Assembly: GCF_000622405.1 (NCBI RefSeq)
Contig: NZ_JASF01000005.1
Location: 3,038,001-3,102,000, forward strand
Length of the DNA stretch: 64,000 nucleotides
Source of the DNA: Sulfitobacter donghicola DSW-25 = KCTC 12864 = JCM 14565
GTDB lineage: Bacteria > Pseudomonadota > Alphaproteobacteria > Rhodobacterales > Rhodobacteraceae
Direction: 5' to 3'
A program made the position numbers and the translations under genes. Shown here in pieces: positions 36,318 through 46,080 of the stretch; within the stretch, counting starts at the first letter, position 1; every line of letters begins with the position of its first letter. The notes beneath the pieces were generated by a model. The model was not told the DNA's origin, did not search any database, and saw only the letters and a list, made by a program, of their open reading frames with translations.

Positions 36318-38501
36318 ATGTCAGGGTCCAATATTTCTCCGCGCCCCGAGCGCTCTTATTTCATTATCTTTTCGGTGTTGCTCATTTGGGTTGTGATCGT
36401 TGCGATGATTGGTCTGGATTTATCCAAACGCCCTTATTTCGGAGCCAAATTCGATACCGATCTGGGCGAAAAGGTAATTGTCGTTACCGAAGTTTACGAA
36501 GGAGGGGCTGCGGAAAATGCGGGTTTGACCATAGGAACACGTATCACGCATCTTTCCACAGATACTGTGCCGAAATTTGCCTTGAACGGGTTGGAAACCG
36601 TCGGTGGGCGGCATGAGCTGAGAAACTATGCGATGGTTCAAGATACCGTCGATGCAAAATACAAAATCTGGCCCCTGCTTTTTGATCCTTCGCTGACGTT
36701 TTACAGCGATGACGGGACCGCATTTGCAATCCCTCCCACCATCGGGCGAAGCCTGTGGTCCCTGCCCCTGAAATCCTATCTTACTTTAACTCAAAGCCTG
36801 TTGGTTTTGTCTATCACGATCGGGATCGTGGCCTTTGCCACGCCTTCCCGTACGGTAAGTTATCTGACGGCAGGCGGTTTTGGCCTTGCGACAAATGTCA
36901 TCTGTGGCGCCTACCTAGGGTCTAGCCTGCTGACGATCCCACCAGAGTATTTTCGAGGTATTATCAATGTGGCGGCATGGGGGTTTACCATATTCTCCTA
37001 TAGTTTGCTCGCGCTTTTCTTCTCCTTTCCTGCACGTTTGTTCAAATGGCCCGCCAGCGAAATCCTGTTCGCAACAGGGTTGGCATTACAGGCCATGGTT
37101 AGTTTTGAATTGCTAGAGACCCCTTTTCACAGCTTTCAGATCGTGAACCTAACGCCGATCCCCTTTGCTTTGATCGGCAGCATGCTTCAATGGCGTCAAA
37201 GCAGAAATGACCCGATCGCACGGGCCTCTGTTATGTGGTTTTCCCTGTCGATTTACGGCATCGTTTCGGCGGTTTCGCTGCTTTACTCGCTTCCTATTTT
37301 GCTGGGCATTCTCCCGATCATGAGCCCCCATGTGGTCAATTTTTCCTTGGCATTTATTTACCTCGGTATTTCGGCGGGTGCTTTGAAATATCGCCTGTTT
37401 GATATGCACACCGTTTGGTGGAAAACGGTGACTTGGCTGATGGGAGGTTTCATCGTTGTGATCGCCGATCTGTTTTTGGTCTGGCAATTCAGCATTGACC
37501 AAAACGAAGCCCTCTTTCTGGCTCTTTTGCTTGCGGGATGGGTCTATTTCCCGATCCGCCAGTATATCGTCCAGCGGTTTTTACCCTCTCAAGAGACAGC
37601 CATTCATAGCCTTGTGCCAGATCTGGTTTCCTCGTTTTCGTCCTTGCGCGATAACGATCAGATCGAAGGCCGCTATATCTCGTTTCTCCAGCGTTGCTTT
37701 GGGGCGGATGGGATCGGCTCTATCACTTCGGAGGTCACAACATCCGCCCAGATCGAAAACAACGGCCTTGCGATGCGGGTTAGCAATGTTGCTGGTGATC
37801 GCTCGATCCAATTGGTTGGCAAAGAGCATGGGCGCAGCTTGTTTTCCTCCAATGATGTGGAAACCGTAGATGTGATCCTGAACCTCATCCGCAGTATGAA
37901 GGATACAAACCAATCCTTGGACGCCCAACAAGAGCACGAGCGCAATCGCATCGTCAGAGACCTTCATGACGATGTTGGCGGGCGTCTATTAAGTCTGGTT
38001 TACCAAGCTGGCGATAGCGCGCTGGCGAGCGAAGCACGCAGCACCCTCGCTGCTTTGAAAGAAACGCTTGTTGTGGTTGAAAACACCGAAACAATTGATC
38101 TGGACATCGCATGGCGCGAGATATGCACCAGCGCCTCGCATCGGTTTGCCCAGTCTGGCCAGACCTTTGCGGTTTCCGAACACCGGCTTGCGCCGCGCGT
38201 GCTCTCGGCGCGCGAGTATGTAAACCTCAAGCGGGTGATGTTTGAAATTGTCAGCAATGCCATCAAATATGGGGCCCGAGACAGTATCGTCTTTGCTGCG
38301 CGCTCGCTGGCTGATGGGGCGTTAGAGATCACAGCCTCGAATACAGTCAAAACCCAAAGCGAAGACCCAGAAGGGAGCCATCGTGGGCTGCTGAACATCA
38401 AAACCCGAATTGGCGAGTTGGGAGGCAGTTCAAACACCGAGTTCCGGAAAACGCCCCTTGGGGAGGATCAATTTGTGGTGACGATCATCATCCCGCTGTG
38501 A
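36318..38501 (+). CDS. Membrane sensor histidine kinase with PDZ-like sensor region (NarX-type core)
   Basis: A 727-residue kinase. An N-terminal helix (about 15-33) leads into a periplasmic PDZ-like segment (EVYEGGAAENAGLTIGTRITHL, given in part), then about eight membrane helices up to about residue 415, a GAF-like linker, and a HisKA_3-type core with the phospho-acceptor His in VRDLHDDVGGRLLSL, an N-box EIVSNAIKYG and the late HRGLLNIKTRIGELGG. ATG 36318 is preferred to the TTG at 36282; neither has a strong ribosome site. The partner is the NarL-type regulator that ends four bases away on the other strand. The signal is unknown. Confidence 0.85.
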   Translation: MSGSNISPRPERSYFIIFSVLLIWVVIVAMIGLDLSKRPYFGAKFDTDLGEKVIVVTEVYEGGAAENAGLTIGTRITHLSTDTVPKFALNGLETVGGRHELRNYAMVQDTVDAKYKIWPLLFDPSLTFYSDDGTAFAIPPTIGRSLWSLPLKSYLTLTQSLLVLSITIGIVAFATPSRTVSYLTAGGFGLATNVICGAYLGSSLLTIPPEYFRGIINVAAWGFTIFSYSLLALFFSFPARLFKWPASEILFATGLALQAMVSFELLETPFHSFQIVNLTPIPFALIGSMLQWRQSRNDPIARASVMWFSLSIYGIVSAVSLLYSLPILLGILPIMSPHVVNFSLAFIYLGISAGALKYRLFDMHTVWWKTVTWLMGGFIVVIADLFLVWQFSIDQNEALFLALLLAGWVYFPIRQYIVQRFLPSQETAIHSLVPDLVSSFSSLRDNDQIEGRYISFLQRCFGADGIGSITSEVTTSAQIENNGLAMRVSNVAGDRSIQLVGKEHGRSLFSSNDVETVDVILNLIRSMKDTNQSLDAQQEHERNRIVRDLHDDVGGRLLSLVYQAGDSALASEARSTLAALKETLVVVENTETIDLDIAWREICTSASHRFAQSGQTFAVSEHRLAPRVLSAREYVNLKRVMFEIVSNAIKYGARDSIVFAARSLADGALEITASNTVKTQSEDPEGSHRGLLNIKTRIGELGGSSNTEFRKTPLGEDQFVVTIIIPL

Positions 38502-38504
38502 CGC

Positions 38505-39182
38505 TCAAAGCAGCCCGTATTGCTGGGCAACCAGCGCGGCCTCGCTGCGGCTGGAAACGTCAAGCTTGCTATAGATATTACTGATATGGGTCGCCACAGT
38601 ATGTTTTGAGATGTTCAAAAAACCACCCACTTCAGGGCGGTTGAACCCTTTTGCCAGCAGCACCAGCACTTCTTTTTCACGCTCGGTGAGCAATGCCCCC
38701 TCTTCATCTATGACCTTCCCGCTTTGGGCGGGTTTCATCGGAGGGTCCTGAACCGGGATTGAGCGTTCCCGCATCATCTCTAGCAACCTACGGGTAATCG
38801 CAGGCGCAAGCGGCGGCTTACCTTCTAATATCCCCTTAAAGTCTTCGATAAGTGACTCTTTGGGCTGCTCTTTCAGCAAATACCCTTTGGCGCCGTTTTC
38901 TAATGCTTTGATCAAACGGCTGCTTTCGTCGTGTATCGTAGAGATAACCACATAGGCGTTGGGCTGGGTCTGCAATATCTCGACGATAAACTCGTCTCCT
39001 GATCCATCTGGCAAATTCAGATCAAGAACAACCAGATCATACAAACGCGCATCCAGATGGCGCCGCGCCGCGCTCAAGGTTGCAACACCGTCGATAACAG
39101 GATCACTAAAGGCTTCGTCAACGACTTGGGTGATTTGTTGCCGCGCGCCTGCGTGGTCTTCGATGATCAAAACAGTTTTCAT
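38505..39182 (-). CDS. NarL/FixJ-family response regulator
   Basis: A 225-residue regulator. The receiver has LIIEDHAG near the start, an acceptor Asp in LVVLDLNLPDG, and the lysine of YLLKEQPK. The C-terminal LuxR-type helix-turn-helix contains LTEREKEVLVLLAKGFNRPEVGGFLNISKHTVATHISNIY (cited in part). The HisKA_3 kinase at 36318 is its evident partner. The gene lies tail to tail with that kinase, with only three bases between stops. Confidence 0.93.
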   Translation of the reverse strand: MKTVLIIEDHAGARQQITQVVDEAFSDPVIDGVATLSAARRHLDARLYDLVVLDLNLPDGSGDEFIVEILQTQPNAYVVISTIHDESSRLIKALENGAKGYLLKEQPKESLIEDFKGILEGKPPLAPAITRRLLEMMRERSIPVQDPPMKPAQSGKVIDEEGALLTEREKEVLVLLAKGFNRPEVGGFLNISKHTVATHISNIYSKLDVSSRSEAALVAQQYGLL

Positions 39183-39535
39183 TGGGTTAGTTTACCCCCT
39201 TGGCATAGTAGATGAACCAGTTCACCTGAACGAGGCCCTCTAGCACAGCAAGACGATAACACCATTGCTGCCAATGTGAGAGGTTAACGCGTGGCCTAGC
39301 ATTCGATGTGTTGGACCCATTTTCAACCTCGAAACACTCTTAGACCACTAAAATTTTATTCATACTTTTCAAAATACCCGCGCTATATTTTGCGGGTACC
39401 CTTTTTCAAAAATTTATTATCCGTCATTTTCGACGTGTCTAACCGTGTTTCACTCTTTGGTAAAAAACAGGCATCACTGCCCCAGCTTGCGCTAGGGCAG
39501 TTTCGCGCCTTTGGTCGCGTTCTGGCCTTTGCCGC
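39183..39535. other. 353-base intergenic region with two hairpins
   Basis: Between the NarL-type regulator start and the alcohol dehydrogenase stop. It holds GTTCA-CC-TGAAC (about 39220-39231), a hairpin TACCCGC/GCGGGTA at 39375-39398 with a T run on the plus side, and ACTGCCC/GGGCAGT at 39476-39501, which read on the minus strand precedes a T6 run and may end the alcohol dehydrogenase transcript. I see no convincing protein gene. Confidence 0.5.
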
Positions 39536-40681
39536 TTATAGGCAGGCCATCAGCAATTTGGTTGTGTTTTCCTTGGTCATTTCGATCGGGTTACCGCCGG
39601 TGCTGGGGTCAATCAGCGCGCCTGCGACGATGCGGTCAATATCGGGATCTTGAACGCCCAATTCAGTAAGCGTTTTCGGGATCGCCATTGAGGCATTGAG
39701 ATCATCAACAAAGGTACAGAACCCGTCAAACCCGCCCGCAATCCCCAGGTAATTGGCGGCATGGCCAATCACTTCGGTGATGGCGGGTTTGTTGAATTGC
39801 AGCACCGCTGGCATGCAGACCGCATTGGTTGTGCCGTGGTGCGTGTGATAGATTGCCCCAATGGGATGCGACAACGCGTGGATCGCGCCAAGGCCCTTTT
39901 GAAAGGCGGTCGCCCCCATAGCAGCCGCGCTCATCATATGGGCTCGGGCCTCAATGTCTGTCCCATCGGCATAGGCGCGCGGCAGGTATTCTTTGACCAA
40001 ACGCATCCCCTCTAGGGCCATGCCCTGCGACATCGGATGGTAATGGGGTGAACAATACGCCTCGACACAGTGGGCAAAGGCATCCAATCCGGTACCGGCT
40101 GTAATGAACGATGGCATCCCTACGGTAAGTTCGGGGTCACAGATCACAACTGCGGGAAGCATTTTGGGATGGAAGATGATCTTTTTCTGCTCGGTTTCCG
40201 AATTGGTGATGACCGAAGCACGCCCTACTTCGGACCCCGTCCCAGCCGTTGTTGGGACTGCAACTACAGGGGCAATGGCATCCGCATCCGCGCGCGTCCA
40301 CCAATCGCCAATATCCTCAAAATCCCACAGCGGGCGGGTTTGGCCTGCATGGAATGCCACGACCTTTGCCAGATCAAGCCCCGATCCGCCGCCGAAAGCG
40401 ACCACACCATCATGGCCACCAGCCTGGTAGGCCGCCACACCAGCTGCTGCGTTCTTTTCATTCGGGTTGGGATCAACATCCGCAAAAATCGCCCGCCCCA
40501 GACCTGCCGCTTCCAGCAAATCGAGCGTGCGTTGCGTGATCTCCATATCAGCAAGGCCACGATCCGTGACCAAGAGAGGTTTCTTGATCCCCGCCGCCGC
40601 ACAAGCATCCGCGATTTCCGATATGCGCCCCGCGCCAAAACGAATGGCCGTGGGATAGGACCAGTTAGACGTCAAATTCAT
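39536..40681 (-). CDS. Iron-containing alcohol dehydrogenase
   Basis: A 381-residue NAD-dependent dehydrogenase of the Fe-ADH group. AFGGGSGLDLAK is the nucleotide-binding glycine stretch; metal ligands lie in DAFAHCVEAY and HALSHPIGAIYHTHHG. VVAVPTTAGTGSEVGRASVI is a further hallmark. It is four bases downstream of the aldehyde dehydrogenase gene, so the two probably oxidise one alcohol to its acid in sequence. Substrate not assignable. Confidence 0.92.
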   Translation of the reverse strand: MNLTSNWSYPTAIRFGAGRISEIADACAAAGIKKPLLVTDRGLADMEITQRTLDLLEAAGLGRAIFADVDPNPNEKNAAAGVAAYQAGGHDGVVAFGGGSGLDLAKVVAFHAGQTRPLWDFEDIGDWWTRADADAIAPVVAVPTTAGTGSEVGRASVITNSETEQKKIIFHPKMLPAVVICDPELTVGMPSFITAGTGLDAFAHCVEAYCSPHYHPMSQGMALEGMRLVKEYLPRAYADGTDIEARAHMMSAAAMGATAFQKGLGAIHALSHPIGAIYHTHHGTTNAVCMPAVLQFNKPAITEVIGHAANYLGIAGGFDGFCTFVDDLNASMAIPKTLTELGVQDPDIDRIVAGALIDPSTGGNPIEMTKENTTKLLMACL

Positions 40682-40685
40682 GTGT

Positions 40686-42059
40686 TCAGGCTTTCTTCAA
40701 ATGGTAGGATTTTGGACGCGTCAGATTGTGGTAGCCAATGATGGAAAGGCCGCCACCGCGCCCTGTGTCTTTGCACCCTGTCCAGCACAATCCAGGGTCA
40801 AGGTAATCAGCTCGGTTCATGAAAACCGTGCCCGTTTCGATTTGATCCGCGATCGCTTCGGCGCGCTGTGCGTCCTTGGTCCAGACCGATGCGGTCAGTC
40901 CAAAGTTGCTGTCATTCATCAGGGCAATCGCTTCCTCATCGTTTTTGACAGGCATGATCCCCACAACAGGGCCAAAGCTTTCCTCGCGCATCAGACGCAT
41001 GGAATGATCCACGTTTGTCAGGATTTGCGGCATCAAATAGGCGCCGCCATCTTGGGGGAATAGCGCCGGATCGATATGGGCCTTGGCGCCTGCTGTGACA
41101 GCTTCTGCCGTCTGCGCACGCACCTCATCGGCAAAGCGCACATGCGCCATTGGCCCCAGCGTTGTTTCACTGTCCAGCGGGTTACCCAGCTTGTAGTCAG
41201 AAACAACCGCGACCGCCTTTTCCACAAAGGCGTCAAACAGGCTTTCGTGAACATAGATCCGTTCAATCCCGCAACAGCACTGGCCCGAGTTAAACATCGC
41301 GCCGTCAATCAACGTATCAACAGCCGCATCCAGATCCGCGTCTTCCCTCACATAACCGGGGTCTTTGCCGCCCAGTTCCAGCCCGACACCTGTAAAGGTA
41401 CCTGCCGCGGCACGTTCCATCGCCTGTCCGCCCCCGACCGAGCCTGTGAAATTCACAAAATCAAACGCTTTGGCCGCGATCAAATCCGACGTTGTTTGGT
41501 GATCCAGAAATACGTTCTGGAAAACATCCCTGGGCACGCCCGCCTCGTGAAAGGCAGCCGCCATGCGTTCCCCCACAAGCAAGGTTTGCGAGGCATGTTT
41601 CAGCACAACAGTATTCCCCGCAATCAACGCAGGTGCGACCGTGTTGATCGCCGTCATATAGGGGTAGTTCCACGGCGCCACGACCAGCACCACACCATGG
41701 GGAACGCGTTTGATCACCCTTCGAAAGGCGCTGCTATCCTCAACCTCAATCGGGGCAAGCCCCTCGTGCGCGATAGCGGCCATATGGCTGGCACGTTCGT
41801 TAAAGCCGCCAAATTCGCCGCCATAGCGCACAGGGCGCCCCATCTGCCATGCCAGTTCGGGCACGATGTCATCATTCATCTCGCCGATACGGGCCACCCC
41901 TGCCTCAACGAGGGCAATGCGTTCCTCCAGCGGGCGCGCAGCCCATGCGGATTGCGCCTGTTTGGCCTGTGCTGTTACCGCCTCTGCCGCCTCGCGCGAC
42001 AGCGCCTCGCGTTCAGCGTAGACAGACCCGTCAACGGGTGAAATGCAACGGATTGTCAT
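40686..42059 (-). CDS. Aldehyde dehydrogenase
   Basis: A 457-residue NAD(P)-dependent ALDH. The active Cys is in NSGQCCCG, the general-base Glu in GLELGGKDPGYV, and VAPWNYPYMT and FTGSVGGGQAM mark the cofactor-binding part. It lies between the Fe-ADH and the glutamine-synthetase-like gene with gaps of three to four bases, i.e. one operon. Confidence 0.94.
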   Translation of the reverse strand: MTIRCISPVDGSVYAEREALSREAAEAVTAQAKQAQSAWAARPLEERIALVEAGVARIGEMNDDIVPELAWQMGRPVRYGGEFGGFNERASHMAAIAHEGLAPIEVEDSSAFRRVIKRVPHGVVLVVAPWNYPYMTAINTVAPALIAGNTVVLKHASQTLLVGERMAAAFHEAGVPRDVFQNVFLDHQTTSDLIAAKAFDFVNFTGSVGGGQAMERAAAGTFTGVGLELGGKDPGYVREDADLDAAVDTLIDGAMFNSGQCCCGIERIYVHESLFDAFVEKAVAVVSDYKLGNPLDSETTLGPMAHVRFADEVRAQTAEAVTAGAKAHIDPALFPQDGGAYLMPQILTNVDHSMRLMREESFGPVVGIMPVKNDEEAIALMNDSNFGLTASVWTKDAQRAEAIADQIETGTVFMNRADYLDPGLCWTGCKDTGRGGGLSIIGYHNLTRPKSYHLKKA

Positions 42060-42062
42060 GGT

Positions 42063-43427
42063 TTATGCCCTTTCAAAGCCGCGTCTGATTTCCCAATCAG
42101 TTACAACGCGCTCATGTTCTTCAATTTCCACCTCGGCCGCGCGGGCGTAATGGGTGATGACTTCTGCGCCAAAGGCGTCTTTCAACATGTCCGAGGCCAG
42201 CAATGCTTCGCGGGCATCACGAAGGTTTCGCGGGATGTGCCGTTCCTCATCGTTCGCATAGGCATCGCCCTTGAACGGTTCTGACAAAGGTAGCTTTTCC
42301 TCGATCCCCTTCAGACCCGCCGCTAGGATTGCCGCTTGAGCCAGATAGGGGTTCATATCCGCCCCTGGTGTGCGGATTTCGATGCGGATCGATTTGCTAT
42401 CCGCGCCGCATAGCCGATAGGCGGCGGTGCGATTGTCTACCGACCAGACAACCTGCGTGGGGGCAAATGTTCCTTTGGCGAAACGTTTGTAGCTGTTCAC
42501 GTATGGGGCAAGGAAATAGGTGTAATCATGGGCGTATTTCATCAGCCCCGCGATATAGTGATCCATCAGTTCGGATTTACCGATCTCGCGGCTTGGGTCA
42601 TGAAACAGGTTCTGACCATCTTTCCAAAGGGATTGATGCACATGGGAGGCGCTGCCAACACGGTCCTGATGCCATTTCGGCAAGAATGTCGCCGCCACCC
42701 CGTGTTGATGGGCGATTTCCTTTACCGCGTGTTTTGCCAATGTATGGTGATCCGCCGTCAAAAGAGCATCGGCGTATTTGATGTTGATCTCTTCCTGCCC
42801 TACCTCGGCCTCGCCTTTGGACCCCTCAATCGGCAGGCCCATCGCATACAGCGCATTGCGCACGGGGCGCATCACATATTCTTCCTTAGAGGTTTGGAAG
42901 ATGTGGTAGTCTTCGTTGTAATTCGAAATCGGCGTTAAATCGCGAAACCCGTTTGCAAAAATCTCGTCATGGGTGCCTTTAAACAGGAAGAACTCCAGCT
43001 CGGTCGCCGTGACGGGCGATAGCCCCTGCTCTTCCAGCCGCGCGATCTGCGCTTTGAGCATGGCGCGGGGTGAAAACGGCACTTCCTTGTGGGTGTGGTG
43101 ATCCAAAACGTCACAAAGAACCAAGGCACAGCCATCCTGCCATGGGGCAAGGCGGATCGTGCCCAAATCAGGCTTCATGATATAGTCGCCATAGCCGCTC
43201 TCCCACGAGGTTGAGGCGTAGCCCTCAGGCGTTGCCATCTCGAGGTCGGTGGCCAGCAGATAGTTACAGCAATGGGTTTCTTCCCAGCCAGAATCGACAA
43301 AGAATTGCGCCACAAGGCGCTTGCCCATCAGGCGGCCCTGCATGTCTACAATACAGGCAAGAACCGTATCAATTTCGCCTGCCGAGACCTTGGCTTTCAG
43401 GTCGTCAAAACTCAGTGTTCCGGGCAT
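42063..43427 (-). CDS. Glutamine-synthetase-like gamma-glutamyl ligase
   Basis: A 454-residue member of the glutamine synthetase superfamily (PuuA/GMAS/GlnT type). It has the beta-grasp N-terminus (IVDMQGRLMGKRL) and a catalytic barrel with ATELEFFLF, GSKGEAEVGQEEINI, HVHQSLW and NRTAAYRLCG. Relatives join glutamate to amines such as putrescine, methylamine or ethanolamine. Being in an operon with ALDH and ADH genes, it may act on an amine that also carries an alcohol group; this is inference. True GlnA normally sits beside glnB, which is absent. Confidence 0.88.
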   Translation of the reverse strand: MPGTLSFDDLKAKVSAGEIDTVLACIVDMQGRLMGKRLVAQFFVDSGWEETHCCNYLLATDLEMATPEGYASTSWESGYGDYIMKPDLGTIRLAPWQDGCALVLCDVLDHHTHKEVPFSPRAMLKAQIARLEEQGLSPVTATELEFFLFKGTHDEIFANGFRDLTPISNYNEDYHIFQTSKEEYVMRPVRNALYAMGLPIEGSKGEAEVGQEEINIKYADALLTADHHTLAKHAVKEIAHQHGVAATFLPKWHQDRVGSASHVHQSLWKDGQNLFHDPSREIGKSELMDHYIAGLMKYAHDYTYFLAPYVNSYKRFAKGTFAPTQVVWSVDNRTAAYRLCGADSKSIRIEIRTPGADMNPYLAQAAILAAGLKGIEEKLPLSEPFKGDAYANDEERHIPRNLRDAREALLASDMLKDAFGAEVITHYARAAEVEIEEHERVVTDWEIRRGFERA

Positions 43428-43589
43428 GTTATTTCCACCTTAAAGAGTATCTCGTTTATGCGTATTTAACGCCTTGGGATTTGTCCATATCTCTATGGAA
43501 CGATAAGCAAACGCTATGGGCGCCACCTATGAAGACGAGGGGTTGGTTTTGTAAAACCACAAGGATTGGTTTGTGATTTGTCGGGAATG

Positions 43590-43625
43590 AAAACTGGCGC
43601 ATAGATACGCCCTATACGCCAGTTT
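43590..43625 (-). terminator. Terminator/attenuator between TRAP and ligase genes
   Basis: A nine-bp stem AAACTGGCG/CGCCAGTTT extended by four more pairs after one mismatch, with a seven-base loop. On the minus strand it is followed by TTTTC. It lies just after the dctP stop. Confidence 0.7.
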
Positions 43626-43632
43626 CAATAGG

Positions 43633-44706
43633 TTAGCGGTAAGGGTAGCCCGCTTTTTCCATGGTCGCAGCATAGGTTTTAAAGGCATCGACAACCCGTT
43701 GAGGGCGCCCACCTTTTGATGCGATGTCATCCCAGAACTTTTCGGAATCCGCGACAACTGTGCTCCACTCTTCTGCAGGGATCGAGGTCAGCTCCATCTT
43801 ATCGCCCTCAACCCGCAGTTTGGCCTCGCCACCCCAATACCATTGGGCGCGATAATAGTGCGACTGGTCGATGGTGATCTTGAACAGCTCTTGCAGATGC
43901 GCAGGCACTTTGTTCCAGCTTTCGGTATTGGCAAAATATGAGCCAAACCACGCACCGGTAACCGAGTTGGTCAACGCATAGTTACAGATATCGGCCCAGC
44001 CGACCTCATAAGCTTCGGTAAAGCCACACCATGCCACACCGTCAAGCTCGCCTGTTTGCAGCGCGACTTCGACATCGTCCCATGGCACGGTCACAGGGAT
44101 CAAACCGTATTGAGACAAGAAACGGCCAGCCGTCGGAACCCCGAACACGCGCTTGCCGCGCATATCGGCAAGTGAGTTGATCGGGTCTTTTGTAAAGATA
44201 TGCAGCGGATCCCACGCACCGGCAGATAGCCACGTGACGTTATCGACCTCGTCATAGGCTTCTTTCCAGATTTCGTTCAGGCCATAGTAATTGAACAATG
44301 CAGGCACATCCAAAGAATAGCGTGTGGCAAAGGGGAAATACCCACCAAACACCGAGATATCGACAGGCGACGCCATGGTCGCCTCGTCAGATTGAACAGC
44401 ATCCAGCGTCCCATTCTGAAGCGCGCGGAACAGCTCGCCCGTGGGGACAAGCTGATCTGCGTAATACAGCTCGATCTCCATCGCGCCATTGGCGGCGGTG
44501 TTAAACGCCTCAATCTGCGGTTTGATCACATGGGCCCCCAGAGGCGCACCAGAATAGGTTTGCAAACGCCATTTTAGCGCGCCCTGCTGGGCGATCACCG
44601 GAGGAGCAGCAAGCGTTGCCGCAGCACCAACAGATGCTGTGGTCAGAAATTTACGACGTGTTGCCAGAACTTTATCTGACGCGGTATTCTTGGTTTCTTC
44701 AGTCAT
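43633..44706 (-). CDS. dctP: TRAP transporter substrate-binding protein, DctP family
   Basis: A 357-residue periplasmic binding protein with a Tat-type signal (TRRKFLTTASVGAAATLAAP). The mature part begins ALKWRLQTYSGAPLGAHVIKP; MRGKRVFGVPTAGRFL holds the conserved arginine region that in DctP proteins contacts a carboxylate. I start it at ATG 44706 (MTEETKN), preceded by AGGAAGG; a longer frame overlaps dctM. It belongs to the TAXI-unlike, FcbT/mannitol-type DctP branch; ligand unknown. Confidence 0.9.
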   Translation of the reverse strand: MTEETKNTASDKVLATRRKFLTTASVGAAATLAAPPVIAQQGALKWRLQTYSGAPLGAHVIKPQIEAFNTAANGAMEIELYYADQLVPTGELFRALQNGTLDAVQSDEATMASPVDISVFGGYFPFATRYSLDVPALFNYYGLNEIWKEAYDEVDNVTWLSAGAWDPLHIFTKDPINSLADMRGKRVFGVPTAGRFLSQYGLIPVTVPWDDVEVALQTGELDGVAWCGFTEAYEVGWADICNYALTNSVTGAWFGSYFANTESWNKVPAHLQELFKITIDQSHYYRAQWYWGGEAKLRVEGDKMELTSIPAEEWSTVVADSEKFWDDIASKGGRPQRVVDAFKTYAATMEKAGYPYR

Positions 44707-44747
44707 TCGAGTAACCTTCCTGTCGGGTGAATTATATTCTGAGGTGG

Positions 44748-46079
44748 TCAATTCCGCACAAGCTCTGGCAGCCAGAGCGCGATTTGTGGGAAAATCATTA
44801 CCAAGGCAATCGTGAAGGTCATCATCGCGACGAACGGCCAGATTGATCGGTAAATATCGGTAAGGGAAATCTCTTTTGGGGCCATGGCCCGCATTAAAAA
44901 CAGGTTATAGCCAAAGGGCGGCGTAATATAGGCGATCTGGCAGGTCATGGTGTAAAGCACGCCAAACCAGATCATCTGGTTCTCAAAACCCAGATCCAAC
45001 GTTTTGACCAAGGGCACATATAGCGGCGCAACAATCACCAGCATGGCCGTGTCATCCAGAAACATGCCCATCACAACAAAGCTGATCTGCATCATGATGA
45101 TGACCTGCCACGGGGTCAGCTGCCAGTTGTTGATAAACAGGTTTTCAATCGCACGCACCGCGCCGATACCATCAAACACCGCGCCAAAGGCCAAAGCTGC
45201 CAGGATCAGCCATAAGAACATGCAGGAAATCCCAAGGGTTTTCTTGGCCGTTTCATGCATCATCTTGAACGAAAACCGCCCCTTGAGGATCGCCGCGACT
45301 GTGGCAGAGGTTGCGCCGACTGCGGCGCTTTCGACTAATGATGTGATCCCCATGACAAACAGGCCTGTCATCAAAAAGAAAATCGCAAAAGGGATGATCC
45401 CCGCTGAAAGCAGCTTTAGCTTTTCAGACATCGGGATGTTGAGCTCTTCATCGCTTAGGACTGGCGCAAGGGACGGGTTCATTTTGACCCGCAACTGAAC
45501 GTAAATCACAAACAAGCCAGCCATCAATAATCCCGGCACCAATCCCGCCAGCCACAGCTGGCTCACAGGTTGGCGCGCGATCATTGCAAATAGCACCATC
45601 ACAACCGATGGCGGCACCAGAATGCCCAGCGAAGACCCGCCCTGTACAACACCGGTAATCAGAACTTTGTCATACCCACGGCGCAGCATTTCGGGCAAAG
45701 CGATGGTCGCGCCAATCGCCATACCCGCCACCGACAGACCATTCATGGCCGAGATGATCACCATCAAAAAGATCGTGCCAATCGCCAAACCACCGCCCAT
45801 GCGCCCCATCCAGACGTGCAACATCTTATAGAGATCTTCGGCAATGCCTGCCTCGCTTAGGACATAGCCCATGTAGATAAACAAAGGCAGCGTAAGCATC
45901 GGGATCCAGTTGAACAGCTTGAAAGTCGCTGAAAACGGGATTTCGATCCCGCCGTTCCCATAGAGCAAAAGCACCATAATCGAGGCGACAAACCCGATGG
46001 CAGCAAACACACGCTGGCCCGTCAGCAGCAGCACCATCATCGACGCAAACATCGTCAGAGCAATCAATTCATGGCTCAT
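44748..46079 (-). CDS. dctM: TRAP transporter large permease DctM
   Basis: A 443-residue membrane protein with about twelve helices, the ion-coupled transport subunit. Landmarks include TGQRVFAAIGFV, LPLFIYMGYVLSEAGIAEDLY, GLSVAGMAIGATIALPEMLRRGYD (in part) and MGMFLDDTAMLVIVAPLY. ATG 46079 follows the dctQ stop by one base; the frame upstream is open for eight more codons. Confidence 0.92.
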   Translation of the reverse strand: MSHELIALTMFASMMVLLLTGQRVFAAIGFVASIMVLLLYGNGGIEIPFSATFKLFNWIPMLTLPLFIYMGYVLSEAGIAEDLYKMLHVWMGRMGGGLAIGTIFLMVIISAMNGLSVAGMAIGATIALPEMLRRGYDKVLITGVVQGGSSLGILVPPSVVMVLFAMIARQPVSQLWLAGLVPGLLMAGLFVIYVQLRVKMNPSLAPVLSDEELNIPMSEKLKLLSAGIIPFAIFFLMTGLFVMGITSLVESAAVGATSATVAAILKGRFSFKMMHETAKKTLGISCMFLWLILAALAFGAVFDGIGAVRAIENLFINNWQLTPWQVIIMMQISFVVMGMFLDDTAMLVIVAPLYVPLVKTLDLGFENQMIWFGVLYTMTCQIAYITPPFGYNLFLMRAMAPKEISLTDIYRSIWPFVAMMTFTIALVMIFPQIALWLPELVRN

Positions 46080-46080
46080 A

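Noticed and set aside
39306..39653. 115-codon plus-strand frame after the NarL-type regulator
   Set aside because: It runs across hairpins into the antisense of the alcohol dehydrogenase gene, has no ribosome site of note and no recognisable domain.
41076..42041. Long open frame on the plus strand opposite the aldehyde dehydrogenase gene
   Set aside because: Antisense to a gene with clear ALDH motifs, rich in Arg/His and without recognisable domains.
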